Translations under genes and position numbers: made by a program
From: Coccinella septempunctata
Lineage: Eukaryota > Arthropoda > Insecta > Coleoptera > Coccinellidae
DNA: 64,000 bases
Assembly: GCF_907165205.1 (NCBI RefSeq)
Contig: NC_058190.1
Span: 29,353,345 to 29,417,344, forward strand
Direction: 5' to 3'
Shown: positions 35,217 through 46,655 of the stretch, piece after piece
How the letters are laid out: each line of letters starts with the position of its first letter
How positions within the stretch are numbered: position 1 is the stretch's first letter
Notes under the pieces: generated by a model
What the model saw: the letters and a program-made list of their open reading frames with translations, nothing else
What the model was told of the DNA's origin: nothing
The model's database searches: none

Positions 35217-36437
35217 TCAAAAAAATCTTGGAATCAGTGTATTATTATCAGTATTGAGCTGGATAAATTGTAAAAGAGCAATAACGATTCATCAATATTG
35301 AACGTTGTTTGATTAACTTATACATACCTTGAAACTCGTTACTCGTTGTGCTTTTGATGTGAATAATTATATTAAAATTATTATTAGCTATGTTACACCG
35401 CGCCGCTGTCCTGGTGTCGCACTAGACAGAGAAAGAAGTAAGTACTACAATAAATGCATTCGTACCATTGCAATGTGGCCATTCCTTGTAACTATATTTC
35501 GACTAGCAAAACATTCGGGATGAAATGTGCCTGTACCTATATTACCTGATGAATCAGAATGTTTTTTTTTCCTTCCGATGAAATGAAACTGGTGAAAAAA
35601 ATAGTAGGTGGAATTGGATGATTGATTTTTTAAATTTAAAATTTTTTTATGGATTTTACTGAAAAATAAATCAAATTTCACCCATATCATTCGAGTAGAT
35701 TAATCTTACTGAAAACTACAAGTCTATATTAGAAAGATGAGTTACCATGGAATGGACTATTTCATTTCCAACTATTAAGAATTTAAGTCAGCTTAGGTTA
35801 GCATCAATATATACCGCTTTTTATTTCATTAGTGGAATTTATTGAAGATGACACTTGTTGGAATTGAAGAATTCCAATACATGTCCATTAGAATGATTGT
35901 CATAATATAGCTTTGGCATGAAATAATGTCTTATATAAATAAAAATTCAGAAAAAGACACTATTTTCTTGCATGATGAATGAGGTCGAAGACCAATAAAG
36001 ACCTAATGAAGACGTCTTCGAGACAACACCCTTCTACCTGTGAAGAGATCCAATACACTTTTTTCATTTACACCATGGTTTTGCTTCGATTTATGAATAG
36101 GTTAGCTTTCAGAACTACACATTCACATTTCAAGAACCTTTGTGATCGTATCTTATTATCTTTTGTTGATTTAATGAGAAAATTTCCATTAATTCTGATT
36201 TTCTCCGAATAAATGATCGAAAAACAAATTTTTTTGTTCAACCCTATCAAAACTAAATCGAGGTTGATATGCTTTATGTTCTTCATATACAACGCATGCA
36301 ATAAGATATTCTTTTTCCAGAAATAGTTTAATTCCAAGAAGAATTTTTTCTGAACCATATGAAACAAAATGAACAAATGATATTTAAAAAATCATTCCAT
36401 AACGCTCAAAAAGTAAGTATGTAAAAAAACGCAGAAG
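35217..36437. other. 3' UTR/intergenic region
   Basis: Downstream of the decarboxylase stop. The 3' UTR end could not be fixed. No gene or element was recognised. Confidence 0.4.
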
Positions 36438-36631
36438 TATATAATTCACATTTCTTAATAAACTTTTTAGGGTTTTCACTCTCAATTTCTGAAACAAAAT
36501 CAATTAAAAATGAAATCGACGATTTGCTCCTGCGTAAATTCTTGCACTAATTTGTCAGGAGCAAATTAACTAGAAAAAATTGTTGCCTAACAATGAACTG
36601 AAAATAAATAACGTTGAAATTATAATTTTAA

Positions 36632-36671
36632 GTGGTAACGTCTCGGAGTCTATATCAGACTCCTTTATCAG
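36632..36671 (-). ncRNA. hammerhead-ribozyme-like core in the left Penelope half (degenerate)
   Basis: The minus strand reads CTGATAAAGGAGTC, a TGATATA loop, then GACTCCGAGACGTTACC. GGAGTC/GACTCC forms a 6-bp stem II. The core would be CUGANGA...GAAA, and here it is CUGAUAA and GAGA, one change in each half. It lies downstream of the GIY-YIG frame, where Penelope-like elements are known to carry hammerheads. Probably inactive. Confidence 0.6.
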
Positions 36672-36904
36672 ACGAAAAATCTATTTTCGAAAATCTTCTG
36701 AATTGTGGCTTTTGTTTGACATTAATTGTCAATACATAGAAACGTTGATTCATTTAATTTTGAAATTTCCGGATGACAGTTCCTTCTTCAGTAAATTGAT
36801 CCAAATATGATCTATTCCTACCGAACAATTTGCCAAATTATTATCTCGATCTAATAGAAGACACGTAGACTCTTTAATCTTTCGTTTATAATGGTCTGGT
36901 TCCG

Positions 36905-38224
36905 TCATTAAAATTTAAGTGTTGTTCCAATCCATCATGTGGTCTCCCGTATTAGAACAAATATGATCTGCGATCTGTGATCGATTAATTTCTCTATTTT
37001 TAATATTATTTTTATGTTCGCGTTTTCTTATTTCTAGAGGTCTGGACGTTTCACCTGTATAAGTTTTACCACAAATACAGGGTATGTTGTAAAAACAATT
37101 TTTTGATTTTTGTTTTTCGTTCAAAGGTTTAGTTTTTGTTAATATAGATCTTAAATCATTTTGCGTTTTAAAAACAGTTCGTATGTTGAACTTCGAACCG
37201 ATTCTTCTTATTTTTTCTGAAAGGCCATTAACATAAGGAATAACATTCAATAAATTTGGTTGTTCTTGACGGTTTGTTGGTTGTTCCTGATCATTATTAC
37301 GATTTTGGTCAGTCATTTTTCTCTCTAAATTTAATATTGTTTTTTCAATAAAATTTTCCGGGTATTGATTATCCCTAAGAAAATGTTTAATGTAGTCAAC
37401 TTCATTATTTCTAATTCAGGGTGTAGAAGAAATTAAATTAGCTCTATCATAAAGTGTTTTAATAATACCTCTTTTGACACTTACTTGGTGATTGGAATAA
37501 AAATTCAAATATCTATTTGTATGTGTCCAAAAAAGTTCGAAAACTTTTTTATTGAAACATCTAGAAATGGAATTTTGTTATCCTGCTCTAATTCCATTGT
37601 AAATTTTATTGTAGGTTCTTTGTTGTTAATATGATCAAAAATATTCTTTAGTTCATCTCTACCATGTTGCCAAATCACAAAAATATCATCTACATTTCGC
37701 CACCAAGTCTTTGGTTTTGGTGGATATGTGTCTATATATTTTTGTTCGAAAGATTCCATGAATATGTTACTCATTACTGGTGATAAAGGTGGACCCATAG
37801 CCATACCAAATTTTTGTTTATAGAAAACATCATCTAATTGAAAATATGTGGAATTCAGGCAAACTTCTAATATCTCCATTATATCATCAATAGTCAATTT
37901 CGAATTTTCATAAATGGTTCTATCATTAATATGATTGTTCTCACTATTTCAAGAGTTTTATCAACTGGAACATTTGGAAAAAGATTTACTACATCGAAAC
38001 TTACTAAGATGTCTGTTGCATTTAGATTAGAATTTCTTAATTTTTCAAGAAAGTGTTGAGTATTTTTCAAAAAACTAGTTGATTTTCCTGTTAATGGGTT
38101 CAAAAATTGTAATATATATTTAGCAAAATTTTGACAGGGGGATCCGAGTGAACTTACTATTGGTTTCAAAGGAATAAGAGGTTTATGTATTTTAGGTAGG
38201 CCGAATAAATGTGGGGGCTTGCTA
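36905..38224 (-). pseudogene. Penelope-like polyprotein: RT followed by GIY-YIG endonuclease, disrupted
   Basis: Reading leftwards from about 38224: PPHLFGLPKIHKPLIPLKPI, ILVSFDVVNLFPNVPVDKTL, then after a frameshift KFGMAMGPPLSPVMSNIFME, TWWRNVDDIFVIWQHG (the RT active site, usually RYVDD; the Asp pair is intact) and DNKIPFLDVSI. A stop/frameshift gap follows (about 37504-37317), then IPYVNGLSEKIRRIGSKFNI and the GIY-YIG core IPCICGKTYTGETSRPLEIR, with KREHKNNIK. The N-terminal part is cut off by the transposon at 38225. This is the RT plus GIY-YIG order of Penelope-like elements. Confidence 0.9.
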
Positions 38225-39881
38225 CACTGAGGGAAAAAAAGTATTGTGGCAATTAAAAAATTTAATAAATATAGCCTCAAGTAGCTAAGTTAATAGAACC
38301 AACTAAATAATTGTCATTGCTTTCAAACTATTGAGACAATAAATTTTTTTAGTTGCATCAATTCAATTTTATTTGATTATATGTATTACTTCATTACTTT
38401 ATTACAACTAATTCGGTTTATTTGACCTTACTGAAATAGTTTAATTATTAGAACCATCTTTACTCTTCCATCAAATAATTCATTTGATTATCGCAATGAA
38501 ACCACTTATTTGCATCGGAGAATGCATTCAATTATCACAATAGAATCCCTGTATTACTCCAATGCAATTTGTTATGTTTGCGATAGGGGTGGTAGACAAA
38601 AAATTTGATTTATGAAAAATTATATTTATTGAAAATAAAATACATAAGGAATGTTCAAAACAATGAAAAACTCAAACTATCCTCCAATAAATAATCTATA
38701 ATATATATAATAAGGATAATGAGGTTGTTTCCCTCAATATAATCATATATAATTATACATGAGTATATTTATTTATATATCAAAATGTGAAAGGTGAAAC
38801 GTTATATAGCTTGCAGTACGGTCAATCAAAATGAAGTTTTCGCTAATACTGTTTTTGTTGAAGTCAGTAGGATAAAACGAAACATCTTTTTCTGATAAAT
38901 TCACGAATTCATCAAATTCAATCCAGTAAATAATAACTCTCACATTTCAATTATAATTTTTAAGCAACCATTGCAGCACAATAAGATAATTTGAAATCAG
39001 TTCCTTCAGTCTGCCCATCCAGTAAATCGAAGGTAGTGTCATCAATACATTTTTCTGTAAAAAAAAATCACTTATGAAAAACTTCTATAACAACTATAGG
39101 TAATATTCAGAATAAAATCAAACCATATAAACATAAACAACAGAAATAAGGAATCTCAAACCTACAAACAAAAAACAAACCAGCTCAAATAGTGAAATAG
39201 CTCTTTTCGTGATATTTGATGCAACATCGGAAAATATTTTTTTCAAAACCAAAACCATGCACCTGTTAAAATTGATACAGTCAACTCACCTTCAAATCGT
39301 TTAACGTAACTTACCTCATTATAGGTAGGTAGGTACCACTATATAGTCACTAGTTTTTCACATATTTCCGCGTATCGCATGTCGCATCTAATCTGGCAGG
39401 AGTCTGGATCACTTCTTGGCGTGGGGTGTAGGCAAAGAGTAAAGTTACTCTTTGGTGTAGGTTTGTCTAAGCAAGTGGACCGTTAAATTCGTTCTGTGCG
39501 AGCAGAGCATAGACAATCTATGGAGCAGAGGGGAGGGTGTAATAAAACCGATTATTTGGAAGAAATGTTCTATTTGATTATTGTAACTGTTTGTTTCATA
39601 ACTGGGAAAATGATACGTATTGGAGGAATGAACCTATGTGTTTGAAATAACTAACCAACTATATTTTTCAGTTCCTTATCACCACAACGAAAAAGATGAG
39701 TTGGCAGTAGTGCATGAAGCTTATTGTAATAATTAACTGATCGAAAAAAAATTGATGTATTGAACGAACCATTCGAAATTGTAGTTTCAATGGAACATTT
39801 AATCGAACAGAAAAACATTTTAATTGCCACAATGCGAACCCTCCAACTAACAGATTTCAATTGAAATCTTTTTTCTCAGTG
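38225..39881. mobile_element. 1,657-bp TIR transposon nested in the Penelope insertion
   Basis: The ends are CACTGAGGGAAAAAAAGTAT on the left and, reverse-complemented, CACTGAGAAAAAAGATTTCA on the right, with TA on both sides (38223-38224 and 39882-39883). A second inverted block, ATTGTGGCAATTAAAA, is found further inward. No transposase was recognised, so it is probably non-autonomous. The palindrome AAAGAGTAA-AG-TTACTCTTT is at about 39436. Confidence 0.78.
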
Positions 39882-39883
39882 TA

Positions 39884-40501
39884 TAAGATGGTAAAACTTA
39901 TACAGGTGAAACGTCCAGACCTCTAGAAATAAGAAAACGCGAACATAAAAATATTATTAAAAATAGAGAAATTAATCGATCACAGATCGCAGATCATATT
40001 TGTTCTAATACGGGAGACCACATAATGTATTGGAACAACACTAAAATTTTGATGACGGAACCAGACCATTATAAACGAAAGATTAAAATTGTTCGGTAGG
40101 AATAGATCATATTTGGATCAATTTACTGAAGAAGGAACTGTCATCCGGTAATTTCAAAATTAAATGAATCAACGTTTCTATGCAGTCTCTGTTTCTATGT
40201 ATTGACAATTAATGTCAAACAAAAGCAACAATTCAGAAGATTTTTCGTCTGTTGAAGGAGTCTGATATAGACTCCGAAACGTTACCACTTAAAATTATAA
40301 TTTCAACGTTATTTATTTTCAGTTCATTGTCAGGCAACAATTTTTTCTAGTTAATTTGCTCCTAACAGATTAGTGCAAGAATTTACGCAGGAGCAAATCG
40401 TCGATTTCATTTTTAATTGATTTTGTTTCAGAGATTGGGAGTGAAAACCCTAAAAAGTTTATTAAGAAATGCAGAATCCTCCCAGAATAAATTTCAATTG
40501 A
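39884..40501 (+). pseudogene. Penelope-like right half: truncated GIY-YIG end plus 3' region
   Basis: Starts inside the GIY-YIG core (TYTGETSRPLEIRKREHKN) and continues in the same frame region to IADHICSNTGDHIMYWNNT, then the 3' region with a hammerhead-like motif and the terminal block GTGAAAACCCTAAAAAGTTT. It is the inverted counterpart of 36455-37080. It lacks RT entirely. Confidence 0.85.
40249..40285 (+). ncRNA. hammerhead-ribozyme-like core in the right Penelope half (degenerate)
   Basis: Reads CTGTTGAAGGAGTC, a TGATATA loop, then GACTCCGAAACGTTACC. It has the same 6-bp stem II as the left copy. GAAA is intact, but the first box is CUGUUGA instead of CUGANGA. The two copies carry different core changes, consistent with an ancestor having an intact core. 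Confidence 0.62.
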
Positions 40502-40518
40502 TATATAATTCACACTTC

Positions 40519-41071
40519 GTAAAACTCCTGTATTATCATTGCACACACGTATTTACAGCATCGTTAACAATTCTTCCTTTTTTATTGTAAAATATATAAC
40601 ATAATAGATTTGAGTGCTGTCATTGAGTGTTTAACTCAATGGTGCTATAATACTTTTAATACAACACACCATCTGGGTTCTGGAGGGTGGACTACATTGA
40701 ACGAGTTCACAAGCTGATATTTTACGAATTTAGAAGTTGCTAGTAAACTCGCCCATTATAATCATGTCACATGTAACTAGCAGATTGAAAACTGTCTGCG
40801 AGTGAATTTGAAATAAGCTGGGCTGCATAACTCGCTAATCGCTGGCTTTTTGAATTTTAAGATAGTAAACGAGCCGTGTATATCCATAGTTGATAGTAAC
40901 TAGCTGTGAGTATACTTCATTTTAACCGTAAATATTGAAAACGTATAGAAAACGACAAAAACACGTGTTTCTACTTGATAGCTTGTTGGAACTAACTGAG
41001 CGAATCATCACTATCGCACTAGCCAACTCGTCCACCAACTCGACCCTTAACAAACTGGTAGAACAGATTGT
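40519..41071. other. intergenic sequence, nothing recognised
   Basis: Between the Penelope insertion and the UDP-glycosyltransferase stop; presumably includes that gene's 3' UTR. Confidence 0.4.
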
Positions 41072-41363
41072 TCAATTCTTCTTCTTTTTACTAATCGTCG
41101 GGGACTTAGTCCTCTGGAACACTTTCATTAAAAGTCTGATAGTCATCTTAGAGGTCTTAAAAACTAAATATACGGCAATCAGAACAACTGCTAGAACATC
41201 TAACATGAAATATTCGTAAAGTGGCAGATCTGCAGCCGGGCTCCTCAAATGCTTAGCTCCTTTATGTCTGATTACGTACTCACACCACCAAATTACTTTA
41301 TCTATTCCAGATTGTGGTTGATCCAAGAATATATCACGTAGTTCTTTTGCCTTATTCCGATAT
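41072..41363 (-). CDS. UDP-glycosyltransferase (UGT), terminal exon
   Basis: The minus-strand acceptor TCTCATTTTCAG|A is followed by one base and 96 codons to TGA. It reads YRNKAKELRDIFLDQPQSGI, then DKVIWWCEYVIRHKGAKHLR and SPAADLPLYEYFMLDVLAVV. The DQP...WxEYVxRHKGAxHLR block followed by one membrane helix (about LDVLAVVLIAVYLVF) and a basic tail is the C-terminus of insect UGTs. The tail ends KKKKN, fitting a KKXX ER-retrieval signal. UGTs conjugate sugars to small lipophilic compounds in the ER lumen. Upstream exons (donor-sugar signature FVTHGG...) were not found between here and the window end, so they must lie right of 64000 or the exon is an orphan. Confidence 0.9.
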
Positions 41364-43714
41364 CTGAAAATGAGAACATTTATGAGAAATTTCTAACTGT
41401 CTTGAATTCCTAACTTCTTGTTGATTTCGTATGTAATGCTCAGACTGACATTAAAATTACCCAGTATATCGCAGAAATAATTTTCTAACAAAAGCAGCAT
41501 AATCATTTTCATTGATATAATCATAAGAACCTAGAATAAGAACATATTTATCGTAATGTTTTCTTTGTATCCCGGATAAGTATTATAACTGTTATTCAAT
41601 ATTATCAATGAATTTCAAAAATAAGTAAGCCTCTTGTTGAATCAGTTGAATAATACAATATTATTATCTAAATCATAGATATTCTGTGTTTACTGAGGAT
41701 TTTTTACTAGCCAGCCTTCTTGCTTGTTCTGTTCTGGAAATGAATGCACATCCAACAGTTTGGATGCATTATTTTTTCATGTTTCCTTTTCCTTGGAGTT
41801 TCTGAGCTCCCACATGGTTGAGCCTGAGATATTCATTTTCTGTTTTTGAACTGAGCACTAAAACGGTGTAGACCCCTCTTAAGGATAGACAGTAATGTGC
41901 TGTAATTTGAGCTGAAAAGCACTGTAATATTTGTCGGTCTGGTTTGTTCTGCCTTTCCATGAATAGACTTTAACGCTCTTGAGATCCACTCTCTCATCTT
42001 GATATGTTTTTTTGGGAGATAAAAAAACTTTGTTATGTATTATTTTTCTGCTCAACCATTACATGTCTGATATTTGAGATGTGCCCGAACTGTTTTCAAA
42101 TTACCGTCAAATTCTGTAAATTCCATGATCCAGATCCATGATAGCCACATAACATATTTGCTCTACAAGGTGAGTCTTCGTAATATATTTTTAATATAAG
42201 ATGTTTTGAGGTCAGAATTAAGAAATTCTGTTTTTTCTCACCATGTTTTCTGATGCGGCCTAGATAAAACAGATATCATCGTTTTAAATTTTCATAACGA
42301 GCTATAACACTCCTGTAAAATTGATACTGAAGTTTTTCCAAGCATTAAATTTACCATTTTGAGCTTTGAAATGAACTACTACAGGTAGATATATTAGAAA
42401 GTTTTTGTTCGGAGAAGATTCATCACATAAATGGAAAACTATATTACAAAATGTTAACATTTTCAAGGATCTTCAACAGTCTGTATCTTTTCAACCGAGC
42501 TGAATTGGAAAAAAATGGTAACGGAAAATGTCTTTCTTCTACCACAGAAAATATTCTGACATGTCAAAGGCTCCCCTGTATATTTTTGATGTATCATTTT
42601 GAGAATATGAAGGGTGTATGACCTTATTAGATTTTTTTCACTTCTTCCGATGGCAAAACGTGACTTTAACAAAATGGAGGATTGTGAGAATTAACATTGA
42701 CAAAATCAAGTTATAATAGAAGTTTGTGTTTTTATTATAACGTAAAGTTCTTTCAGTTATTAAAAAAAATTCAGTTGAATATTGTCCTTTTTTATATCAC
42801 ATGAGATATAAGCCATGGCCATAACCATATATAAGGAACAAATATTTTCATGATCCATATTTAAACTATGATTTCTTAGGGAAGGAGAAGTTTTCCTTGT
42901 TTGAGGCGGATATAGAAGGAAGGCTGGTTCATAGCTATTCTATAGTTGTGCCCTGTTATAAAGTGCGTTCAAAAAAATTCGTCGTCAAATAGGCTATAGA
43001 ATTTTAAACGTTGATATTCGCTGTCTGAACGTAGGTCTTTCCTTGAATTACTTCATCTTCCCTAAATGTGAACAATAATTATGACATTTAGGTACCTATA
43101 TATCGTAATTTTGTATGGAAAGTGGAAAGACACTTTTAAGGAAAAGTTAATTCCGCCCAAAGTACGAAAAGCATTTTTTTTATTGAGATCACAAGAATCC
43201 AAACAATTAAAAAAATTCTTGGTAAAAATGTCCACTATTTTCATACGTACGAGACATAAATCTCGAACGGATCGTGGTATTATGTTTTTTTTAAGGTTCT
43301 ACCTGTTTCAGTAATATGAATATTCTCTATATTTATACTGAATTGATTTGGTCGTTACTGAAAATCCATGACTAAACTAAAGAACTGAATTACATGGAAA
43401 TAAATTTTGGACAATTTATCAAAATTCAATTCAGCTATGAAAAGGCATGATGCTTATTCATAACGTTCTACTGTTAAAGTTCCATAAAATAAAATAGGTC
43501 CCACATTTTGCTATTGACTGATGCATATCGAACTCCATATTTTTTTGGATGCTACAAGGATAGGTAATCAATATTTTCTTCAATTTTCTGATAACATGTC
43601 AATCTTTATGGAAACAAACTGATTTCTTTCAATTGTGTGACATGAAATATGCAAACCTCTATGCCAACACATACTCCAGCCACTTGAGATAAAACCCCAA
43701 CTGTTGTCTTTGGA
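41364..43714. other. UGT intron or intergenic region, little recognised
   Basis: Contains a copy of the short repeat AGATATTCATTTTCTGTTTT...CACTAAAACGGTG (41826-41885, also 22018-22085). No UGT exon was seen. Other open frames lack motifs. Confidence 0.45.
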
Positions 43715-43968
43715 GCTTCTGCCACCATATTTTCATTATTGCTGAATAACTCTGAGGTTTTCTTCTTTGGTAGACTACTACTTCTTTTGCTTGAACATAC
43801 CTGTTCCGTCAACGCATCGCAAAACAGTACTTTCGAAAGATTGATTATTCAGCAACATTGGGATATACATTGGGAATGTCGCTGGAACATCAAAAAATAT
43901 TTCCACTCTCCTTCTATTTTCTCCCCAATTTTGAAGTAGGATTCAATAATAAATGCTTTTACACGTCC
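43715..43968. repeat. dispersed repeat family 2, copy 2
   Basis: Counterpart of 23515-23765. Its minus-strand frame is longer here: SKVLFCDALTEQVCSSKRSS, then LPKKKTSELFSNNENM and VAEAPKTTVGVLSQVAGVCV. It ends about 20 bp before the first (TA)n tract. Confidence 0.7.
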
Positions 43969-43986
43969 GCAAAAACCATCTTTATA

Positions 43987-43987
<1 letters not shown>

Positions 43988-44064
<77 letters not shown>

Positions 44065-44075
44065 TATATATATTT
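43988..44075. repeat. (TA)n tract on the left of unit A
   Basis: An almost pure TA dinucleotide run, directly abutting the terminal inverted repeat of unit A at 44076. Confidence 0.95.
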
Positions 44076-44849
44076 ATCCAGCATACTATGTTGCGTCCAT
44101 ACATTGTCTTTGGGCCATACACTATTGCGTCCTGAATAATACTGCGTCCGTATACCGGACGCAGCATTGTTTTTCAAAGTTTTCTCTGGTATTTCGAGGG
44201 ATTCAACGACAGGGGTGGTCGCAAATCGTGAAGGACGTCGAGAGCTATCTTTGGAACAACTATAGATTTCATACATCTTTTGATAAAAGAGTTATTCCAT
44301 GTTGAAAAACATATCTCCAGACGCAGTAAAGTGCTCCTCATGAAACCTAAAGTATATTTTTAGTTCACGCAAATTCCGCTTCGGGGGCGCTTCAAATGAT
44401 GAAAACTGATATACAGTCAATATACATCTTTCACACGACGCATAATGTTGCGTCCTAAATCTGGCAACTGTGTATACAAGTAAACCAAGTTGTATTTGCA
44501 CAACTGAAATGATTTAGCTTCCTAGGCTCCAAGGTCATCCCGAAAGTCTGTTAGGTGAAGAATTGGATTCTGTCTCTAGAGCAATAGCAGGTCCGATTGT
44601 AGTGCCCTTATGGTGTTCTTTTAACTGATATTGTCATTATTATTTTTTCGAATGAAAAAAAATTATAACTCACCTGAATTTTATTCCACTTCAATTAGAA
44701 ATCAAACGATAACATTTTCAAGAGAACTATCGGATTTATAAATTGACATGAAAGGTATCGCTTTATCCGCTTATGCTTATGTCATCTCATTTCACTTGTG
44801 AATTAAAATTTTTTTATTCCACTGGATGAGTAAACGTCAACTTCCCTTG

Positions 44850-44912
44850 TTGCTAGAGGCAAGTGTATTTGCCTCTTCATTTCCTTTAGTTCCCGAGGGA
44901 CCAGGAACCTAG
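44850..44912 (-). pseudogene. RNase H-like fragment in unit A
   Basis: The minus frame reads VPGPSGTKGNEEANTLAS, resembling the WVPGHSGIxGNExADxLA block of RNase H domains in non-LTR retrotransposons. Only this block is visible. Unit B has the same at 54706-54768; in unit C it is shortened. Confidence 0.55.
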
Positions 44913-45259
44913 CTATAGAGTCATACGGTCATACAGAGTAGTTTTTGTTGATCGGTCGTCCTGTAGGCCATCTGGCATTTGTGAATTGGTGTATTCTTCA
45001 GATTCTATGTTCTTATGTTGTTATCTACTACTTTCTTCATCGTCTTCAATAGAAACGATGTTGAATTAATTGTTCTTGAAGATTGTGGGTCCCCATTTTG
45101 GTGTGAAGGGAACTTTTGTCCTTCTCCATTTTCAGTGTATATGACACATTCTAAGCAGCTTCTGGTTATCTTCAGAAGATGAAGACGAATCTCTTCTTTA
45201 GACTTCAGGTGATCTATATAGATTGAAGGTGTTCATGGCCCACTCCAAACATCGTTTTT

Positions 45260-45534
45260 GAATATCCCAATCTTCCTTACGAGGATTCTTGGTCTATATT
45301 GCTGTATCGATTCTAGTTATGGGTTTACTACCTGTGAAGGTTGTTTTGGGGAAACTGAAAGATCGTTCCTGTTCTCCTTCGGTGAATTATCCGTCTGGCT
45401 TATTGAGCGATATTGTGGGGTTGATTACTCCTTTTGCCATGACCTTTTGTATTCTGAGTGCTGTGGGATTAGAAGTGACATTGCCACAAAAATTAAAAAG
45501 TTCTACAAATTATGTAAACCCTAAAATTCCCTGA
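45260..45534. repeat. internal ~280-bp block of the unit, first copy in A
   Basis: Starts AATCTTCCTTACGAGGATTC. The other copies are 46373-46655 in A, 52770-53047 and 54080-54343 in B (both inverted), and 60405-60660 in C. An 80-codon plus frame (VYIAVSILVMGLLPVKVVLG) is open in all copies but does not resemble a known protein. Confidence 0.8.
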
Positions 45535-46372
45535 TCGACTTTTTGTTCCAGATCGTAATGCGAGAGGTTTGGCCAATTAGTATCGAACTGTTGTAAGTTT
45601 TGCTTCAGATGGATCTTAATGGTGGATCAGTTCCTCTTCTGTTATTTTATATTCGATTATCCTATGATCAGATTTACAATTCAAACTTTATGCCCTGGGT
45701 ATGAAGCCCCCTGTTCGAACATTGATCCTTTGTATTTTTCACTTTTCTGTTCTTCGTTCACTACCACATTATTTTTGGCAGCGAAGGGAATACAACTCAA
45801 GAATTTCTTTGAGCTCTTTTTCTGGCAGAACTTTATTTATTGCGTGTATATACACGCTTTTTCAACAACTTGGCATATGCCAAGTTGTTGAAAAAGCCTA
45901 ATTGAAATATATGCGAGCTTTATCATTCTCAAAATCTGCTTTGGTCTTTGGAGGTACAAATGAGAGCTTTGGTTATTTGTCTGTGCCATAAACTTCTCTC
46001 AGATGGAAGTAAGGAATTCGCATTGTGTCTCTCTATTCACCCTGATAAAGTATGAATTCTGCAAGCGGACAAGATGTGCTTAAGAGTTTTCGTCGATCAC
46101 GGCTAGCCCTGCAAGATGTTGAGGTGACCACTTGCATTATATTCTTCTTATACTACCTGATATTCTAGTATCTATAGTATCACTCCATCTTGATGAACAA
46201 ATCCTCCCGTTTCCGACATCAGCTCAGCCGACTCCAGAAAAGCAGAAGAGGATTTTTACAGCAAGTCATGGTATTTCAATCTCTTGAAATATATGAATAT
46301 ATGTTTACTCATATGATATTCGAATGAAAACTTCAGTTTTGCTTGTCTAATCTGGCTTTTGTCTTTTAAATA

Positions 46373-46655
46373 TCCCAATCTTCCTTACGAGGATTCTTGG
46401 TCTATATTGCTGTATCGATTCTAGTTATGGATTTACTACCTGTGAAGGTTGTTTTGGGAAAACTGAAAGATCGTTCCTGTTCTCCTTCGGTGAATTATCC
46501 GTCTGGCTTATTGAGCGATATTGTGGGGTTGATTACTCCTTTTGCCATGACCTTTTGTATTTCGAGTGCTGTGGGATTAGAAGTGGCATTGCCACAAAAA
46601 TTAAAAAGTTCTACAAATTATGTAAACTCTTGTATATATGTAGTGTCCTTGTAAT
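46373..46655. repeat. internal ~280-bp block of the unit, second copy in A
   Basis: A direct repeat of 45260-45534 with few changes, followed by TGTATATATGTAGTGTCCTT as in copies 52770-53047 and 60405-60660. The duplication is shared by A and B but not C, so it predates the A/B inversion. Confidence 0.8.

Larger units (their letters stand above)
36438..40518. mobile_element. Penelope-like inverted-dimer insertion with 17-bp target duplication
   Basis: TATATAATTCACATTTC (36438-36454) and TATATAATTCACACTTC (40502-40518) flank the insertion with one mismatch. The two halves are inverted: the left half is read on minus with its 3' end at 36455, and the right half is read on plus with its 3' end at 40501. 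Both share CTTTTTAGGGTTTTCACTC-type ends, and they match inward to the GIY-YIG region. The halves meet at a nested TIR transposon (38225-39881). Variable-length target duplications and inverted partial copies are known for Penelope-like elements. Confidence 0.88.

Noticed and set aside
40935..41219. A 94-codon plus-strand frame
   Set aside because: It is the antisense shadow of the UGT terminal exon, which has clear family motifs on the minus strand.
43953..44276. Open frames at the left border of unit A containing Tyr-Ile runs
   Set aside because: Produced by reading through the TA tract into the terminal repeat; the same happens at 55338-55661 and 59178-59456.
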